A DNA stretch of 64,000 nt, from positions 1 to 64,000 of the forward strand of contig CAYFUH010000001.1 in the NCBI GenBank assembly GCA_964346355.1, given 5' to 3'. Position 1 is the stretch's first letter; every line of letters starts with the position of its first letter. The notes under the pieces were generated by a model, which was not told the DNA's origin, made no database searches, and worked only from the letters and a program-made list of their open reading frames with translations. A program made the position numbers and the translations under genes. Source of the stretch: UBA6115 sp964346355. Lineage in GTDB: Bacteria > Bacillota > Clostridia > Christensenellales > Aristaeellaceae. Below are positions 8,401-16,703 of the stretch, piece after piece.

Positions 8401-9804
8401 TTCCGGATCAACCAGCATGGAGAAGGTATCAATGACCTGGCCGTTTTCCAGTTTCACCGCGCCGATTTCAATGATGCGGTCTGCGAAAGGATTCAAGCCT
8501 GTTGTTTCAAAGTCCAGCACAATGATAGGCCCCACTATGCTGGCATCTGTCGCGCCTTTGATGATGCCCACATCATCAATCATGGTGCCTTCCATCCCGG
8601 GGATCAGCTTGATTTTATGCTTTTTGGCTGCAGAGAAGGCTTCCGGGAAGGATTGAACGACCGCTTTGTCCGTAATCGCGATGGCTTTGTGGCCGAAGGC
8701 TGCCGCCTGCTTGATTAAATCCGCCGCGCCAACCAGGCCATCCATATAGCTCATGAAGGTATGCGCGTGCAGTTCAATGCGCTTGTCCTTCGCCTCATCC
8801 TTGCGTACAGGCAAGTCATGCGCGTTGATATCCCGTGCCATGATGGTCAATACGTTGTCGTAGGTATCAATCTGGCACATGCCGCGCACCCGCACACCTG
8901 CGCCGGGCACAATCCGGCTGACTGTTTCCTCCACCTTGCGCTTTTCTTCCTCTGGGTCAGTAACAATATCCTGGTTGTAACCATTGGCCCTGCCGCCCAA
9001 AAACACTTTGCACACGATGCTTTCCGTGTTGTCGCTGACAACAAAGATCAACAGTACAGCTTCGCTGCGCTGGATGTTGCGCCGTTCCACATTGATAATC
9101 TTGCCCTCAATCACCACCCGGCCTGAGGTTTCGGTCAATTCTTGAATCGGTGTTGCCTGCGCCGCGATGGCACTGCCCACAATCCGCTTGCTCTTCTTTT
9201 TCTCTTTAGGTGGAAGCGCCGGTTGCTGAATGACTGCCGGCGCCTCTTCCAGCAGGGCTTGCTCGCGCCTGCGCTCTTCCAACTGCTGCTGCACCCTGGT
9301 TTCATAATCATTGGCCAGGCGCATGTGGATGGGCGGCTCGATCAAAAACAGGTCATGAATCGCCCGGCTCAATTTCTGTTTGACTTCCTGCTTGTTCATG
9401 TATTCATAGGCAAAGGGGCTGGGTAACTCCAGTACAATGCCGGCCTCATCCGCCAGCCAGCGGATGTCCGTCATATGCGTGGTCATGGCAGGGTAGTGCT
9501 TGAGCAGGATGGGTTCAATGGTCTGTGTATAGTTCTCCGGATGCTGCAAAAAATCCTCCGCAAGCTGCGGGGACGCGACGCGCAATGCCATATTCAGCTG
9601 CGGAAATGCGCGTTTTAAATGCTTCCGGATAACCGCGAACTGTTTTTCACCAACCAGCACATCCGCCGTGAAATGCGCGATCGCACGCTTCTTGTTAGAA
9701 TAATAATCAACGCCAACCAGATGCAGCTTTCCTTCCAGTTCAGGCAGCTGCTCATACACAGGTTTTAAAAAAGTTGATTCAGGCATGTCTTTGCTCATCT
9801 TCAT
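5461..9804 (-). CDS. polC: DNA polymerase III alpha subunit, PolC type
   Basis: The Gram-positive replicative polymerase with built-in proofreading. The product has about 1447 residues. In order it shows an N-terminal domain, an OB fold, a PHP domain beginning near residue 343 (HAHTFMSYMDG) split by a DEDD 3'-5' exonuclease (DFETTGLNP near 430), a cysteine cluster (CEAC...CPGCG, about 916-945), and the C-family catalytic core with PDIDLNF near 970. The 5' end is uncertain. The frame is open to a TTG at 9828, but ATGs at 9804, 9798 and 9786 are more likely; none has a strong ribosome site, and all lie inside the end of ispG, so translational coupling is probable. The operon context is typical of Firmicutes. 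Confidence 0.96.
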   Translation of the reverse strand: MKMSKDMPESTFLKPVYEQLPELEGKLHLVGVDYYSNKKRAIAHFTADVLVGEKQFAVIRKHLKRAFPQLNMALRVASPQLAEDFLQHPENYTQTIEPILLKHYPAMTTHMTDIRWLADEAGIVLELPSPFAYEYMNKQEVKQKLSRAIHDLFLIEPPIHMRLANDYETRVQQQLEERRREQALLEEAPAVIQQPALPPKEKKKSKRIVGSAIAAQATPIQELTETSGRVVIEGKIINVERRNIQRSEAVLLIFVVSDNTESIVCKVFLGGRANGYNQDIVTDPEEEKRKVEETVSRIVPGAGVRVRGMCQIDTYDNVLTIMARDINAHDLPVRKDEAKDKRIELHAHTFMSYMDGLVGAADLIKQAAAFGHKAIAITDKAVVQSFPEAFSAAKKHKIKLIPGMEGTMIDDVGIIKGATDASIVGPIIVLDFETTGLNPFADRIIEIGAVKLENGQVIDTFSMLVDPEMPLSAKVIQITKIQDYMLKGQPKAAEALPQLMAFIGDCPLAAHNASFDMAFLSAELARLNLDFDLPQIDTLAFAQKLYPDLKRYNLASLCKNLGVVLKNAHRAVHDATATAQCLAIMLDEAKQKGAASLRDINELITGYNRNSQHHITILVCSQQGMTNINRLVSLSHMKHFFRVPLIPRDKLIKYREGLLFGSSCIEGELYQAVLNNKSMTELAQIAEFYDFIEIQPESNYEPLVRLGKITNRDTLRAMNEKMIALGDMTGKPVVATGDVHFMDPEDAVYRTIIKNSLPLEKEGCEDQPPLYFRTTDEMLAEFAWLGEDKAREIVIENPAKIAAMIGDISIYPPHPENKTTFSPVWEEAPDEIRKFCEQRARDWYGDPLPQLVRARLDKELNAIIGYGYSTLYSIAQKLVKQSQDDGYMVGSRGSVGSSFVATMCGITEVNPLPPHYRCEACHIADFDVDGLGKTGFDLPDKACPGCGQAMVKDGFDIPFEVFLGFKGDKVPDIDLNFCSEYQPKAHAYVEELFGQGYVFRAGTIGTLQEKTAFGYVLKYAEERELLLSHAEKTRLAYGCIGVKRTTGQHPGGMVVLPKEYEINQFTAIQRPANDQEKDTITTHYDFSSMHDVLVKVDVLGHDDPTMIKRMEELSGIHHTEIPLDDKKVLSLFRTPDALGLTAEALGWSTGTLGIPEFGTPFVRGILEDTQPDSMADLIRISGLSHGTEVWAGNARDLVLENVATLSECICTRDDIMIELMEKGLDSKMAFDIMENVRKGRGLTPEMETAMRSHDVPDWYIKSCKKIAYMFPKGHAVAYVTMALRVGWFKIYHPLVYYAAYFSIRGKGFNALSMIKPVEYIRRDLQLLYDTPQRERSDKNENEITVLELIHEMGLRGYHLLPVDLYKSDATQFLIEDGALRCPFTSLSGFGEAAAQGILQTRADGYISIEDLKNKAKLSTSNIELLRECGALSGLNDTNQVDFFSLLG

Positions 9805-10852
9805 TGTTTTCGCGTATGTGTTCTTCAATCATTTTTAACAATTCTGGGACGGGGTCCTCCGTAATTCGTTTGACAAATTGCCCTTTCCTGTACAGCGCGC
9901 TGCCGGTTTTGCCGCCGCAAAAGGCGATGTCAGCGCCCTTGGCCTCCCCGGGTCCGTTAACCACGCACCCCATGATGGCCACCTTGACGGGCGCGGTAAT
10001 ATGCTTGGTGTCTTCCACCACGCGCTGCGCAATGCCCTCTATATCCACCTCCGTCCGGCCGCAGGTAGGGCAGGAAATCAACTCCACTCCCCCGCGCAAT
10101 CCGATGGCTTTGAGGATATTGATGGCAGCTTCCGGCTCATGCAGTGGGCTGCCAGTGAGGGATACGCGAATGGTATCCCCGATGCCGTCAAGCAGCAGCG
10201 CGCCAATGCCAATGGCGGACTTTAAGGTGCCCTGCCCCGGCAGGCCTGCCTCTGTCACGCCCAGGTGCAGTGGATAATCAAAGGTCTTGGCAGCCAGGCG
10301 ATAGGTGTCCACCATTAAGCGTACATCACTTGCCTTCATGGACAGCACGATTTGATCAAAACCAGCTTTCTCCAGCAAGCGCACATGGGACATGGCGCTG
10401 TCCACCAGGCCCTGGGCTGTGACACCCCCGTCCCGCGCCAGGATGTCCTTTGGCACGGAGCCGGAGTTCACCCCAATACGAATGGGGATTTGATGGGCCT
10501 TCGCGCAGTCGGAAACCGCGCGCACCTCCTGCTCATTGCGCAGGTTGCCGGGATTGATGCGCAGTTTGTTGATGCCGTTTTCAATGGCTAAAAGCGCCAG
10601 TTTATAATCAAAATGAATGTCCGCGACCAGTGGGATTCTGGTGCCGTCTACCAACGGGCGCACCGCTTTCGCGCACGCCTGGTCATATACAGAAACGCGC
10701 ACAATCTCGCATCCCAAAAGACCCAGCTGCTTGATTTGCTCCGCGGTCGCAGCAACATCACGGGTATCCGTGTTGGTCATGGATTGAACCGTCACCGGAT
10801 GCCCGCCGCCGATGGTGAGTTTGCCCAGTTGAATTGCTCTTGTCGTCTTCAT
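9779..10852 (-). CDS. ispG: 4-hydroxy-3-methylbut-2-enyl diphosphate synthase (IspG)
   Basis: Penultimate enzyme of the MEP isoprenoid pathway, reducing methylerythritol cyclodiphosphate to HMBPP with a [4Fe-4S] cluster. The 357-residue product begins with the family signature GGGHPVTVQSMTNTDT and has the cluster ligands ISCPTCGR (CxxC) plus the third cysteine in MGCVVNGPGE. It lacks the insert domain of plant-type enzymes. The start codon abuts the rseP stop with no gap, and its end overlaps the polC start. dxr is two genes upstream, so two MEP steps are co-transcribed. Confidence 0.96.
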   Translation of the reverse strand: MKTTRAIQLGKLTIGGGHPVTVQSMTNTDTRDVAATAEQIKQLGLLGCEIVRVSVYDQACAKAVRPLVDGTRIPLVADIHFDYKLALLAIENGINKLRINPGNLRNEQEVRAVSDCAKAHQIPIRIGVNSGSVPKDILARDGGVTAQGLVDSAMSHVRLLEKAGFDQIVLSMKASDVRLMVDTYRLAAKTFDYPLHLGVTEAGLPGQGTLKSAIGIGALLLDGIGDTIRVSLTGSPLHEPEAAINILKAIGLRGGVELISCPTCGRTEVDIEGIAQRVVEDTKHITAPVKVAIMGCVVNGPGEAKGADIAFCGGKTGSALYRKGQFVKRITEDPVPELLKMIEEHIRENNEDEQRHA

Positions 10853-11923
10853 TTAAAACAACCTGACCACATCACGGAAGGTGATGAGAATCATCAAGGC
10901 GAAGAGGAAGATCATCCCCGCCGCGTGTACATAGCCTTCCTTGCTGATGGGCTTGCCGCGGACAGCCTCAATCAACAGGAAAACAATCCGGCTGCCGTCC
11001 AAACCGGGGATAATCAGCAGGTTCATCAGCCCCAGGTTGATGGAGATGACCACCATCAAATAAAGGTAGCCCTGCAGCTGGGTACGCTGGATTTCATCCA
11101 CAATCATCTTGGTGATGCCAACCACGCCGGCTACTTCCCCCGCGCCTTCACCCCTTGTGATCAGGTTTTTGATGGCGCTTACAACCATGCTGCCCGCCCT
11201 GTAGGACATCTCCAGCGCGTTTTGCAGAATTTGCTGGAAACTGCCTGGCACCATCTTAAGCGGTTGCGCGATGGACATCATGATGCCAATCATATTCTTG
11301 TTTTCTGCCGGGTTAAACGCAGGGGTAATGGACAGCGTGATGTCCTGCATCTGACCATCCACCACCCTTTGAACGACGATTTCACGGGTTTGGCCGGATT
11401 CGCCCGCGTCCAGCAATTCAGTTAAATTGTCAGTGACAGGCTGGCCATCCAGGGACTTAATATAGTCATTTGGTAGGATGCCGGCTGCCTTTGCAGCGCC
11501 GCCCTCATTGACAGAATGAACCATGGTCACATGTGGGCCTTCCGGCACTGGGATACCGGATAAAGCAAACAACAGCACCGCGACGACAAAGGCCAATACA
11601 AGGTTCATGACCGGGCCCATGATGATGGTAAACAAGCGCTTGCCCACACTAAAATTGTTGAAGGCGCGCGGGTCATCCTTAAACTCGCCCGTGGTGTCGT
11701 CCTCCCCATAAAAGGCGCAATATCCACCCAGCGGAATCGCCCGCAGGTAAAACTCCGTCTCATGCTTTTTGCTGTGCCATTTCAAAATCTTAGGACCAAA
11801 CCCGATGGCAAACTCGCGCACTGGGATTTTAGATAGGCGCGCAGCAAAAAAATGCCCGGCCTCGTGGACGGTAATCAGGACGCCAAACAGCAAAATCGCT
11901 GCGAAAACGTAGAATATTGTCAT
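10853..11923 (-). CDS. rseP: Site-2 zinc metalloprotease RseP
   Basis: An intramembrane protease that cuts membrane-bound anti-sigma factors and remnant signal peptides. The 356-residue product has the zinc motif HEAGH in the first transmembrane segment and a central PDZ domain (about residues 125-200). The third-ligand region near the C-terminus reads NLLIIPGLDGSR, followed by hydrophobic segments, for about four membrane spans. It lies between dxr and ispG, as in most Firmicutes. The window also encodes an ECF sigma with a membrane regulator (32.6-34.4 kb), a possible but unproven substrate. Confidence 0.95.
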   Translation of the reverse strand: MTIFYVFAAILLFGVLITVHEAGHFFAARLSKIPVREFAIGFGPKILKWHSKKHETEFYLRAIPLGGYCAFYGEDDTTGEFKDDPRAFNNFSVGKRLFTIIMGPVMNLVLAFVVAVLLFALSGIPVPEGPHVTMVHSVNEGGAAKAAGILPNDYIKSLDGQPVTDNLTELLDAGESGQTREIVVQRVVDGQMQDITLSITPAFNPAENKNMIGIMMSIAQPLKMVPGSFQQILQNALEMSYRAGSMVVSAIKNLITRGEGAGEVAGVVGITKMIVDEIQRTQLQGYLYLMVVISINLGLMNLLIIPGLDGSRIVFLLIEAVRGKPISKEGYVHAAGMIFLFALMILITFRDVVRLF

Positions 11924-11935
11924 GGTTCCTCCGAT

Positions 11936-13090
11936 TTATGTGTGGATGAGGGCCAGGGCGCGTGCCCTTGCCTGTTCGTCCGCGTGAAGCACCTCATCCA
12001 GCGTGTCCGCGCCGAGGTGGCCAATGCCTTGCAGCACCTGCTCCACCACCTTGGCGATGTCCATAAAGCCGATGATGCCTTTGGCGAAGGCATCCACCGC
12101 AACCTCGTTGGCGGCATTAAGCACGCAGCAGGCAGCCCCGCCCGCGCGCAGGCAGTCATAGGCGAGCTGGATGGCAGGAAAGCGGGAAAGGTCCGGCGCT
12201 TCAAAACTGAGCCCAGCCAATTGTTCCAGGCGAAGCGGTGTTGTGCCGTTTGTAATCCGGTCCGGGAACGCCATCGCAAAGGCGATGGGCGCGCGCATGT
12301 CCGGCACCCCCAGTTGCGCCAGCACCGCGCCATCCTGAAAACCAATCATGGAGTGAATGATGCTTTGCGGATGCACCAGCACCTCAATTTGATCGGGTGC
12401 AGCGTCAAACAGCCATTTGGCTTCAATCATCTCCAGCGCCTTGTTGAACATGGTCGCCGAATCAATGGTAATCTTCTGCCCCATGTCCCAATTGGGGTGC
12501 TTCAGCGCGTCAGCAAGCCTGGCGGATTGCATCCGCGCGTGCGTCCATGATCGAAACGGCCCGCCCGACGCGGTCAGAATGATGCGCTCATAGGGATTTC
12601 CCTGGGACGCCAACAACACCTGGTAAATGGCAGAGTGCTCGCTGTCAACCGGGATTAATACAGGATCATCCGTGGTTGATACGCAGGCGTCCATGACCAA
12701 TTGGCCGCCGGCAACGAGAGCTTCCTTGTTGGCCAGCAGGACGCGTTTTCCAGTTGCTCTGGCTGCCAGAACGCTGTGCAGGCCAACCATTCCCACTACA
12801 CTGACCAGAACGTCATCACAGGGCGCGGCGGTTGCGATGGTGCTTAATGCGCCTTCACCAAAGTACCAATCACAAAACTTGAGATCATCCGGGATAGGAA
12901 CTTCACCCGCGGTTATGGCTGCCATCTTTGGCCGATGGCGGCGCACCTGCTCAAACAACATATCCGCCTGGCTATGCGCGCTGAGCGCACTTACCTCAAA
13001 GCGGTTGGGGTGCTGCTCAACGATATCTAAAGCCTGGGTCCCGATGGACCCGGTTGATCCTAAAATGGCAATACGGCGTTTTGCGGTCAT
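11936..13090 (-). CDS. dxr: 1-deoxy-D-xylulose 5-phosphate reductoisomerase
   Basis: Commits deoxyxylulose phosphate to the MEP pathway, forming methylerythritol phosphate with NADPH. The 384-residue product has the N-terminal nucleotide motif GSTGSIGTQAL at residues 10-20, an ANKEALV stretch, the metal-binding DSEHSAIYQ and the substrate motif TASGGPFR. Twelve bases separate it from rseP downstream and three from cdsA upstream. Length and motifs are typical. Confidence 0.97.
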   Translation of the reverse strand: MTAKRRIAILGSTGSIGTQALDIVEQHPNRFEVSALSAHSQADMLFEQVRRHRPKMAAITAGEVPIPDDLKFCDWYFGEGALSTIATAAPCDDVLVSVVGMVGLHSVLAARATGKRVLLANKEALVAGGQLVMDACVSTTDDPVLIPVDSEHSAIYQVLLASQGNPYERIILTASGGPFRSWTHARMQSARLADALKHPNWDMGQKITIDSATMFNKALEMIEAKWLFDAAPDQIEVLVHPQSIIHSMIGFQDGAVLAQLGVPDMRAPIAFAMAFPDRITNGTTPLRLEQLAGLSFEAPDLSRFPAIQLAYDCLRAGGAACCVLNAANEVAVDAFAKGIIGFMDIAKVVEQVLQGIGHLGADTLDEVLHADEQARARALALIHT

Positions 13091-13093
13091 TGA

Positions 13094-13912
13094 TTATATC
13101 CAGGGCAGGGCTTGATAGAAATAGACCAGGGTGCCAGCGAATAAAATGCTGTCCAGCCTGTCCATCATGCCGCCATGGCCGGGAAAAATATGGCTGTAAT
13201 CCTTGATGCCGCAGTGCCGTTTGACGAAGGAGGCAAACAGGTCCCCAATCTGCCCGGCGATGCCGCCCAATAAGCCCAATACCAGAAAATTGGTGATGGT
13301 GGGCACATTGACACCAGCCAGTTTGCCAATGAAATAAATCAAAACGGCAGCCAGCACGCTGCCGGCTAAGCCGCCAAGTGCACCTTCAACGGTTTTGTTG
13401 GGACTGATGGTTTTGTTCAGTTTCCGTTTTCCGTATTTGGAACCCACAAAAAAAGCCAGCGTATCTCCTAACACCGGGATAAAAAACGCGAGGGACAGCA
13501 TCACCCGCTGCAGGCCAATTGGCTCAATCCGTGTCATGCCCAGCAAGCTCATCCCGGGAAGCGCAACCGCGAACAGCGGAATAATAGAGGTCGTGAGGTC
13601 CTCCAGCTTTGGTTCCTCCCGGAACATGATCCGGGTGATAATCAAAAAGATGATGGTGGCAACCAGGATAACAAGTAACAGCAAGCTTTCTACTTCTGTC
13701 AACAGCAAGAAGCCGGGAATGGCGATGATCAAAGCAAACCACGTTGGCCAGGCCAGCACCTCGTGCCCCGCGTTCTTCAGCGCGTTAAACATCTCTGCCA
13801 GCGCGATGCAGACGCAGGCAATCCACAGCAGTGAAAAGACCCAGCTGCCAAAATAAAGCGCCAAAAACAGCAGGATTAATAAGGTTGCGCCGGTCACAAT
13901 GCGTAGTGTCAT
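13094..13912 (-). CDS. cdsA: Phosphatidate cytidylyltransferase CdsA
   Basis: Makes CDP-diacylglycerol, the branch point of anionic phospholipid synthesis, in the membrane. The 272-residue product is very hydrophobic with about seven predicted spans. It ends with the family signature region: KTVEGALGG, then GQIGDLFASFVKR, then IFPGHGGMMDRLDS. It overlaps uppS by four bases, which places it in the frr operon. Confidence 0.95.
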   Translation of the reverse strand: MTLRIVTGATLLILLFLALYFGSWVFSLLWIACVCIALAEMFNALKNAGHEVLAWPTWFALIIAIPGFLLLTEVESLLLLVILVATIIFLIITRIMFREEPKLEDLTTSIIPLFAVALPGMSLLGMTRIEPIGLQRVMLSLAFFIPVLGDTLAFFVGSKYGKRKLNKTISPNKTVEGALGGLAGSVLAAVLIYFIGKLAGVNVPTITNFLVLGLLGGIAGQIGDLFASFVKRHCGIKDYSHIFPGHGGMMDRLDSILFAGTLVYFYQALPWI

Positions 13913-14622
13913 GTGCTTCTCCCCCCAAAACGGCGCTCACGTCGGGCAAAAGCCGACAGCGCGTCCTGATAGTCCGCAACGGTATAGTCTGGCCACAGTT
14001 TCTGTGGGAACAACATTTCCGCGTAGGCGGACTGATACAATAAAAAATTGCTCAAGCGCTGCTCGCCGCTGGTGCGGATTAACAGATCCACATCCGGTTG
14101 CCCGCTTGTGTACAGCCTGTCCGAGATGTCTTCCCAGCCAATGGCCTCTGATTGCAGATGACCTTCCCGTGCGTCTTGAACCAGGCTGTTGACCGCGCGC
14201 ATCAGCTCATCGCGGGCGCCATAGTTTAGCGCGATGTTCAACTGTAACCCTGTATTGGCCTGCGTGCGGTCCATGGCCTGGCTCACGGCGTCCCGCGCGC
14301 TGGCTGTCAAGCCATCTATATCGCCCAGGATACGGATCTTCACCTTGTTTTCGTGCAGTTCATCTATTTCTGAATGAAAAAACTCTACGATCAGGCGCAT
14401 GAGCGCTGCGACCTCTGGCTCTGGCCTGGACCAGTTTTCTGTGGAGAAGGCATAAAGGCTTAATACCTCAATGCCGATGTCGCTGCTGTAGCGGATGATG
14501 TCGCGCAGCGTTTCTACCCCTTTGCGGTGCCCCATCATGACGCTGAAGGCATGCTGTTTCGCCCAGCGGCCGTTGCCATCCATGATGATGGCGACATGCC
14601 TGGGCAATCCTGCGCTCGTCAT
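13909..14622 (-). CDS. uppS: Undecaprenyl diphosphate synthase
   Basis: A cis-prenyltransferase that builds the C55 lipid carrier for peptidoglycan and teichoic acid precursors. The 237-residue product has IIMDGNGRWAK at about residues 12-22, with the catalytic aspartate in DGNGRW. It also has SLYAFSTENW and the C-terminal RTSGEQRLSNFLLYQ motif. It overlaps cdsA downstream and the small ORF upstream, each by four bases, so translation is coupled throughout. Confidence 0.97.
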   Translation of the reverse strand: MTSAGLPRHVAIIMDGNGRWAKQHAFSVMMGHRKGVETLRDIIRYSSDIGIEVLSLYAFSTENWSRPEPEVAALMRLIVEFFHSEIDELHENKVKIRILGDIDGLTASARDAVSQAMDRTQANTGLQLNIALNYGARDELMRAVNSLVQDAREGHLQSEAIGWEDISDRLYTSGQPDVDLLIRTSGEQRLSNFLLYQSAYAEMLFPQKLWPDYTVADYQDALSAFARRERRFGGRST

Positions 14623-14819
14623 TCCTGGGCCTCCGGATCGATGTCACGAAAATAGGAGCAAAGCAACTGATTATCCTGATATCGAACCACCCGCGCGGTT
14701 CGCTCATGCATATCGCGCAGTTGCTTATTGGGCATGGAAAACACGACATCAGGTCTGATGCCCTGCTGCTCCAATCGCCGCAGGGCTTCATCAAGTGTCA
14801 GGCCAATAACGGAATGCAT
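14619..14819 (-). CDS. Small conserved-looking protein with a PASTA-like stretch
   Basis: A 66-residue product fills the space between frr and uppS exactly: the ATG follows the frr stop by two bases, and its stop overlaps the uppS ATG by four. The N-terminal part, VIGLTLDEALRRLEQQGI, resembles the helix of PASTA repeats, which bind muropeptides in other proteins. There is no signal peptide or transmembrane segment, so an extracellular role is not supported. The packing argues it is translated. I do not know its function; a role tied to the neighbouring uppS or frr is only inference. Confidence 0.65.
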   Translation of the reverse strand: MHSVIGLTLDEALRRLEQQGIRPDVVFSMPNKQLRDMHERTARVVRYQDNQLLCSYFRDIDPEAQE

Positions 14820-14821
14820 GC

Positions 14822-15379
14822 TTAAACAGCCATGATTTCCTTTTCTTTTTCCTTGGCGATCTCGTCCACATCCTTGATGGCGGCATCGGTTACTTTTTGC
14901 AGTTCGTCCTCCGCCTTGTACTTGTCATCCTCGGAGATGTCAGAGTCCTTTTCCAACTGTTTGATTTGATCCATGGCGTCACGGCGGATGGACCGCACCG
15001 CGACCTTGGATTCCTCCGCGTTGCGCCAGACCAGCTTGGTCAATTCCTTGCGGCGTTCCTCGTTCAACTCCGGAATAACCAGGCGAATCAGCTTGCCATC
15101 ATTGGCGGGGTTGAGGCCCAAGTCGCTCATTTGGATGGCCTTTTCCACCAGGGGAATCGCCTTGGTATCCCACAGGGCAACGGTCAGCATGCGGGGTTCC
15201 GGCGCGCTAATATTGGCCATTTGGTTCAGCGGTGTCTGTGTGCCGTAGTAATCCACCATGATGCGGTCCAGCAGCTTGGGGTTGGCGCGGCCGGCGCGCA
15301 GGGAAGCCATTTCCCGCCGCAAGACATCCTTTGTCTTTTCCATTTTATCTTTGGCTTCTTTAATCACAGGTTTATACAT
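14822..15379 (-). CDS. frr: Ribosome recycling factor
   Basis: Splits the post-termination ribosome together with EF-G. The 185-residue product carries the conserved core REMASLRAGRANPKLLD near the N-terminus and the two-domain helical pattern of the family. The frame is open eight codons further, but the ATG at 15379 is preceded by AAAGGAGG at ideal spacing and gives the usual MYKPVIKEAK start. It is the first gene of the operon. The usual upstream partners rpsB, tsf and pyrH are absent here; a cation transporter gene lies there instead, oriented the same way. Confidence 0.97.
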   Translation of the reverse strand: MYKPVIKEAKDKMEKTKDVLRREMASLRAGRANPKLLDRIMVDYYGTQTPLNQMANISAPEPRMLTVALWDTKAIPLVEKAIQMSDLGLNPANDGKLIRLVIPELNEERRKELTKLVWRNAEESKVAVRSIRRDAMDQIKQLEKDSDISEDDKYKAEDELQKVTDAAIKDVDEIAKEKEKEIMAV

Positions 15380-15414
15380 CCTGGTCCCCTCCTTTGAATT
15401 CATGATTGCTATTT

Positions 15415-15443
15415 ATTGTACAGAGTTTTGAGCGCGATATCAA
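15415..15443 (-). promoter_or_regulatory. Promoter of the frr-uppS-cdsA-dxr-rseP-ispG-polC-pgmB operon
   Basis: On the minus strand TTGATA (15438-15443), 17 bases, then TACAAT (15415-15420), about 35 bases upstream of the frr start. No other good promoter was seen before pgmB, so it probably drives the whole 10.5-kb unit. Confidence 0.75.
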
Positions 15444-15542
15444 CCTTCAAGCAGGCGTCAAAAGGAATTCCTTGTCGTTTTGCCTGTCCCGCTCTGCTGG
15501 GTATCACGCCTCAGTAAATATACCCTGCCCGGTGGTGTGGGC

Positions 15543-16703
15543 TCAGGTTTCTTCCGGGGGAAGCGTAAAATAATCCCGGTCAATGCCAATCACACATTGG
15601 TGACGCGGGTTGAGCGTGAGGGCGAACTCCCTGATGCGTTGCACCAGCGCTTCATCTTCCGTGAAGTTCTCCGGCACCACCACATCAAAAATCAGCTTTA
15701 TGACGCGTTTGCCAGGCACAATCCGAAAATCATGCATCGTGAGCGGCGGGTGATGCTCTTCCAAAAACTGGGTGATGCTTTGTTTTACTTCCTGTCCCGG
15801 CGCGTCAATGGGCAGGACAGGATCCATATGAATGGTGATAGGCAGGTTGAGCGTGCGCATGACCTCCTGCTCGATGCTGTCCACCACATCATGGACCTCC
15901 AGCAGGCTGGTGGACGCGTCCACTTCCACATGGATGGAAGCCATCATGTTTTCCGGGCCGTAATCATGCAGCACAAAATCGTGCACACCCTTAATTTGCG
16001 GGTATTTGTTGATGATGGCCAGAATTTTGCTGCCCGTTTCCTTATCTGGTTTGCCGCCGACCAACAGGGTAATCGTATCCCGGATTAAGCTGATTCCACC
16101 CCACAGGATAAAGCAGGATACCAAAAGCCCCAGCCAGCCATCAGCCAAAATATCAAAGAAGTGCGACAAAAAGAGGCCAATCAGCACAGCGGAGGTGATT
16201 AAGACATCGTTGAAACTGTCCTGAGCGGCTGCGATTAAAGTGGACAGCTTATGCGCATTCCCCCGCTTTTTATAATAGACATACAAAAAAGCCTTCAATG
16301 GAACGCCCAGCGCTGTGAACGCAGCGATCCACCAGGTAAACAAAGGTTTTTCAGGCGTGATAATCGCTTGTATACTGGATTTGAACAGGTCAATCCCAAC
16401 ATACAATATGACCACTGCGATTGCCAGAGAGCCGATGTACTCAAAACGGCCATGGCCAAGCGGGTGATCCCGGTCTTCCGGCTTACGCGCGATGTGCATG
16501 CTCAGCCATGAAATGAGGACAGAGCCGGTGTCTGACAAATTGTTTAAGCCATCTGCGAGGATCGAAACTGAACCCGAAACGCTGCCCGCGACAATTTTGC
16601 TGGCGGCCAAGAACCCGTTGACGACCAGCCCGATTAAAGACGCGCGCAGACCAATCCGCGCGCGTTCTTCCTGTTGTTTTTGTACTCTGGTTTCAGCCAT
16701 CAT
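15543..16703 (-). CDS. Cation diffusion facilitator family transporter
   Basis: An inner-membrane efflux protein for divalent metals driven by protons or other cations. The 386-residue product has six predicted spans. The metal-site motifs are ADGLNNLSD in the second span and a second aspartate motif, QDSFNDV, in the fifth. HPLGHGRFEY follows the third loop, and a cytoplasmic C-terminal domain contains HVEVDA and HDVVDSIE. The metal cannot be told from sequence; NxxxD-type sites occur in manganese as well as zinc or iron exporters. Its ATG directly abuts the rnfB stop, so it appears to be the tail gene of the Rnf operon, an uncommon partner. Confidence 0.9.
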   Translation of the reverse strand: MMAETRVQKQQEERARIGLRASLIGLVVNGFLAASKIVAGSVSGSVSILADGLNNLSDTGSVLISWLSMHIARKPEDRDHPLGHGRFEYIGSLAIAVVILYVGIDLFKSSIQAIITPEKPLFTWWIAAFTALGVPLKAFLYVYYKKRGNAHKLSTLIAAAQDSFNDVLITSAVLIGLFLSHFFDILADGWLGLLVSCFILWGGISLIRDTITLLVGGKPDKETGSKILAIINKYPQIKGVHDFVLHDYGPENMMASIHVEVDASTSLLEVHDVVDSIEQEVMRTLNLPITIHMDPVLPIDAPGQEVKQSITQFLEEHHPPLTMHDFRIVPGKRVIKLIFDVVVPENFTEDEALVQRIREFALTLNPRHQCVIGIDRDYFTLPPEET

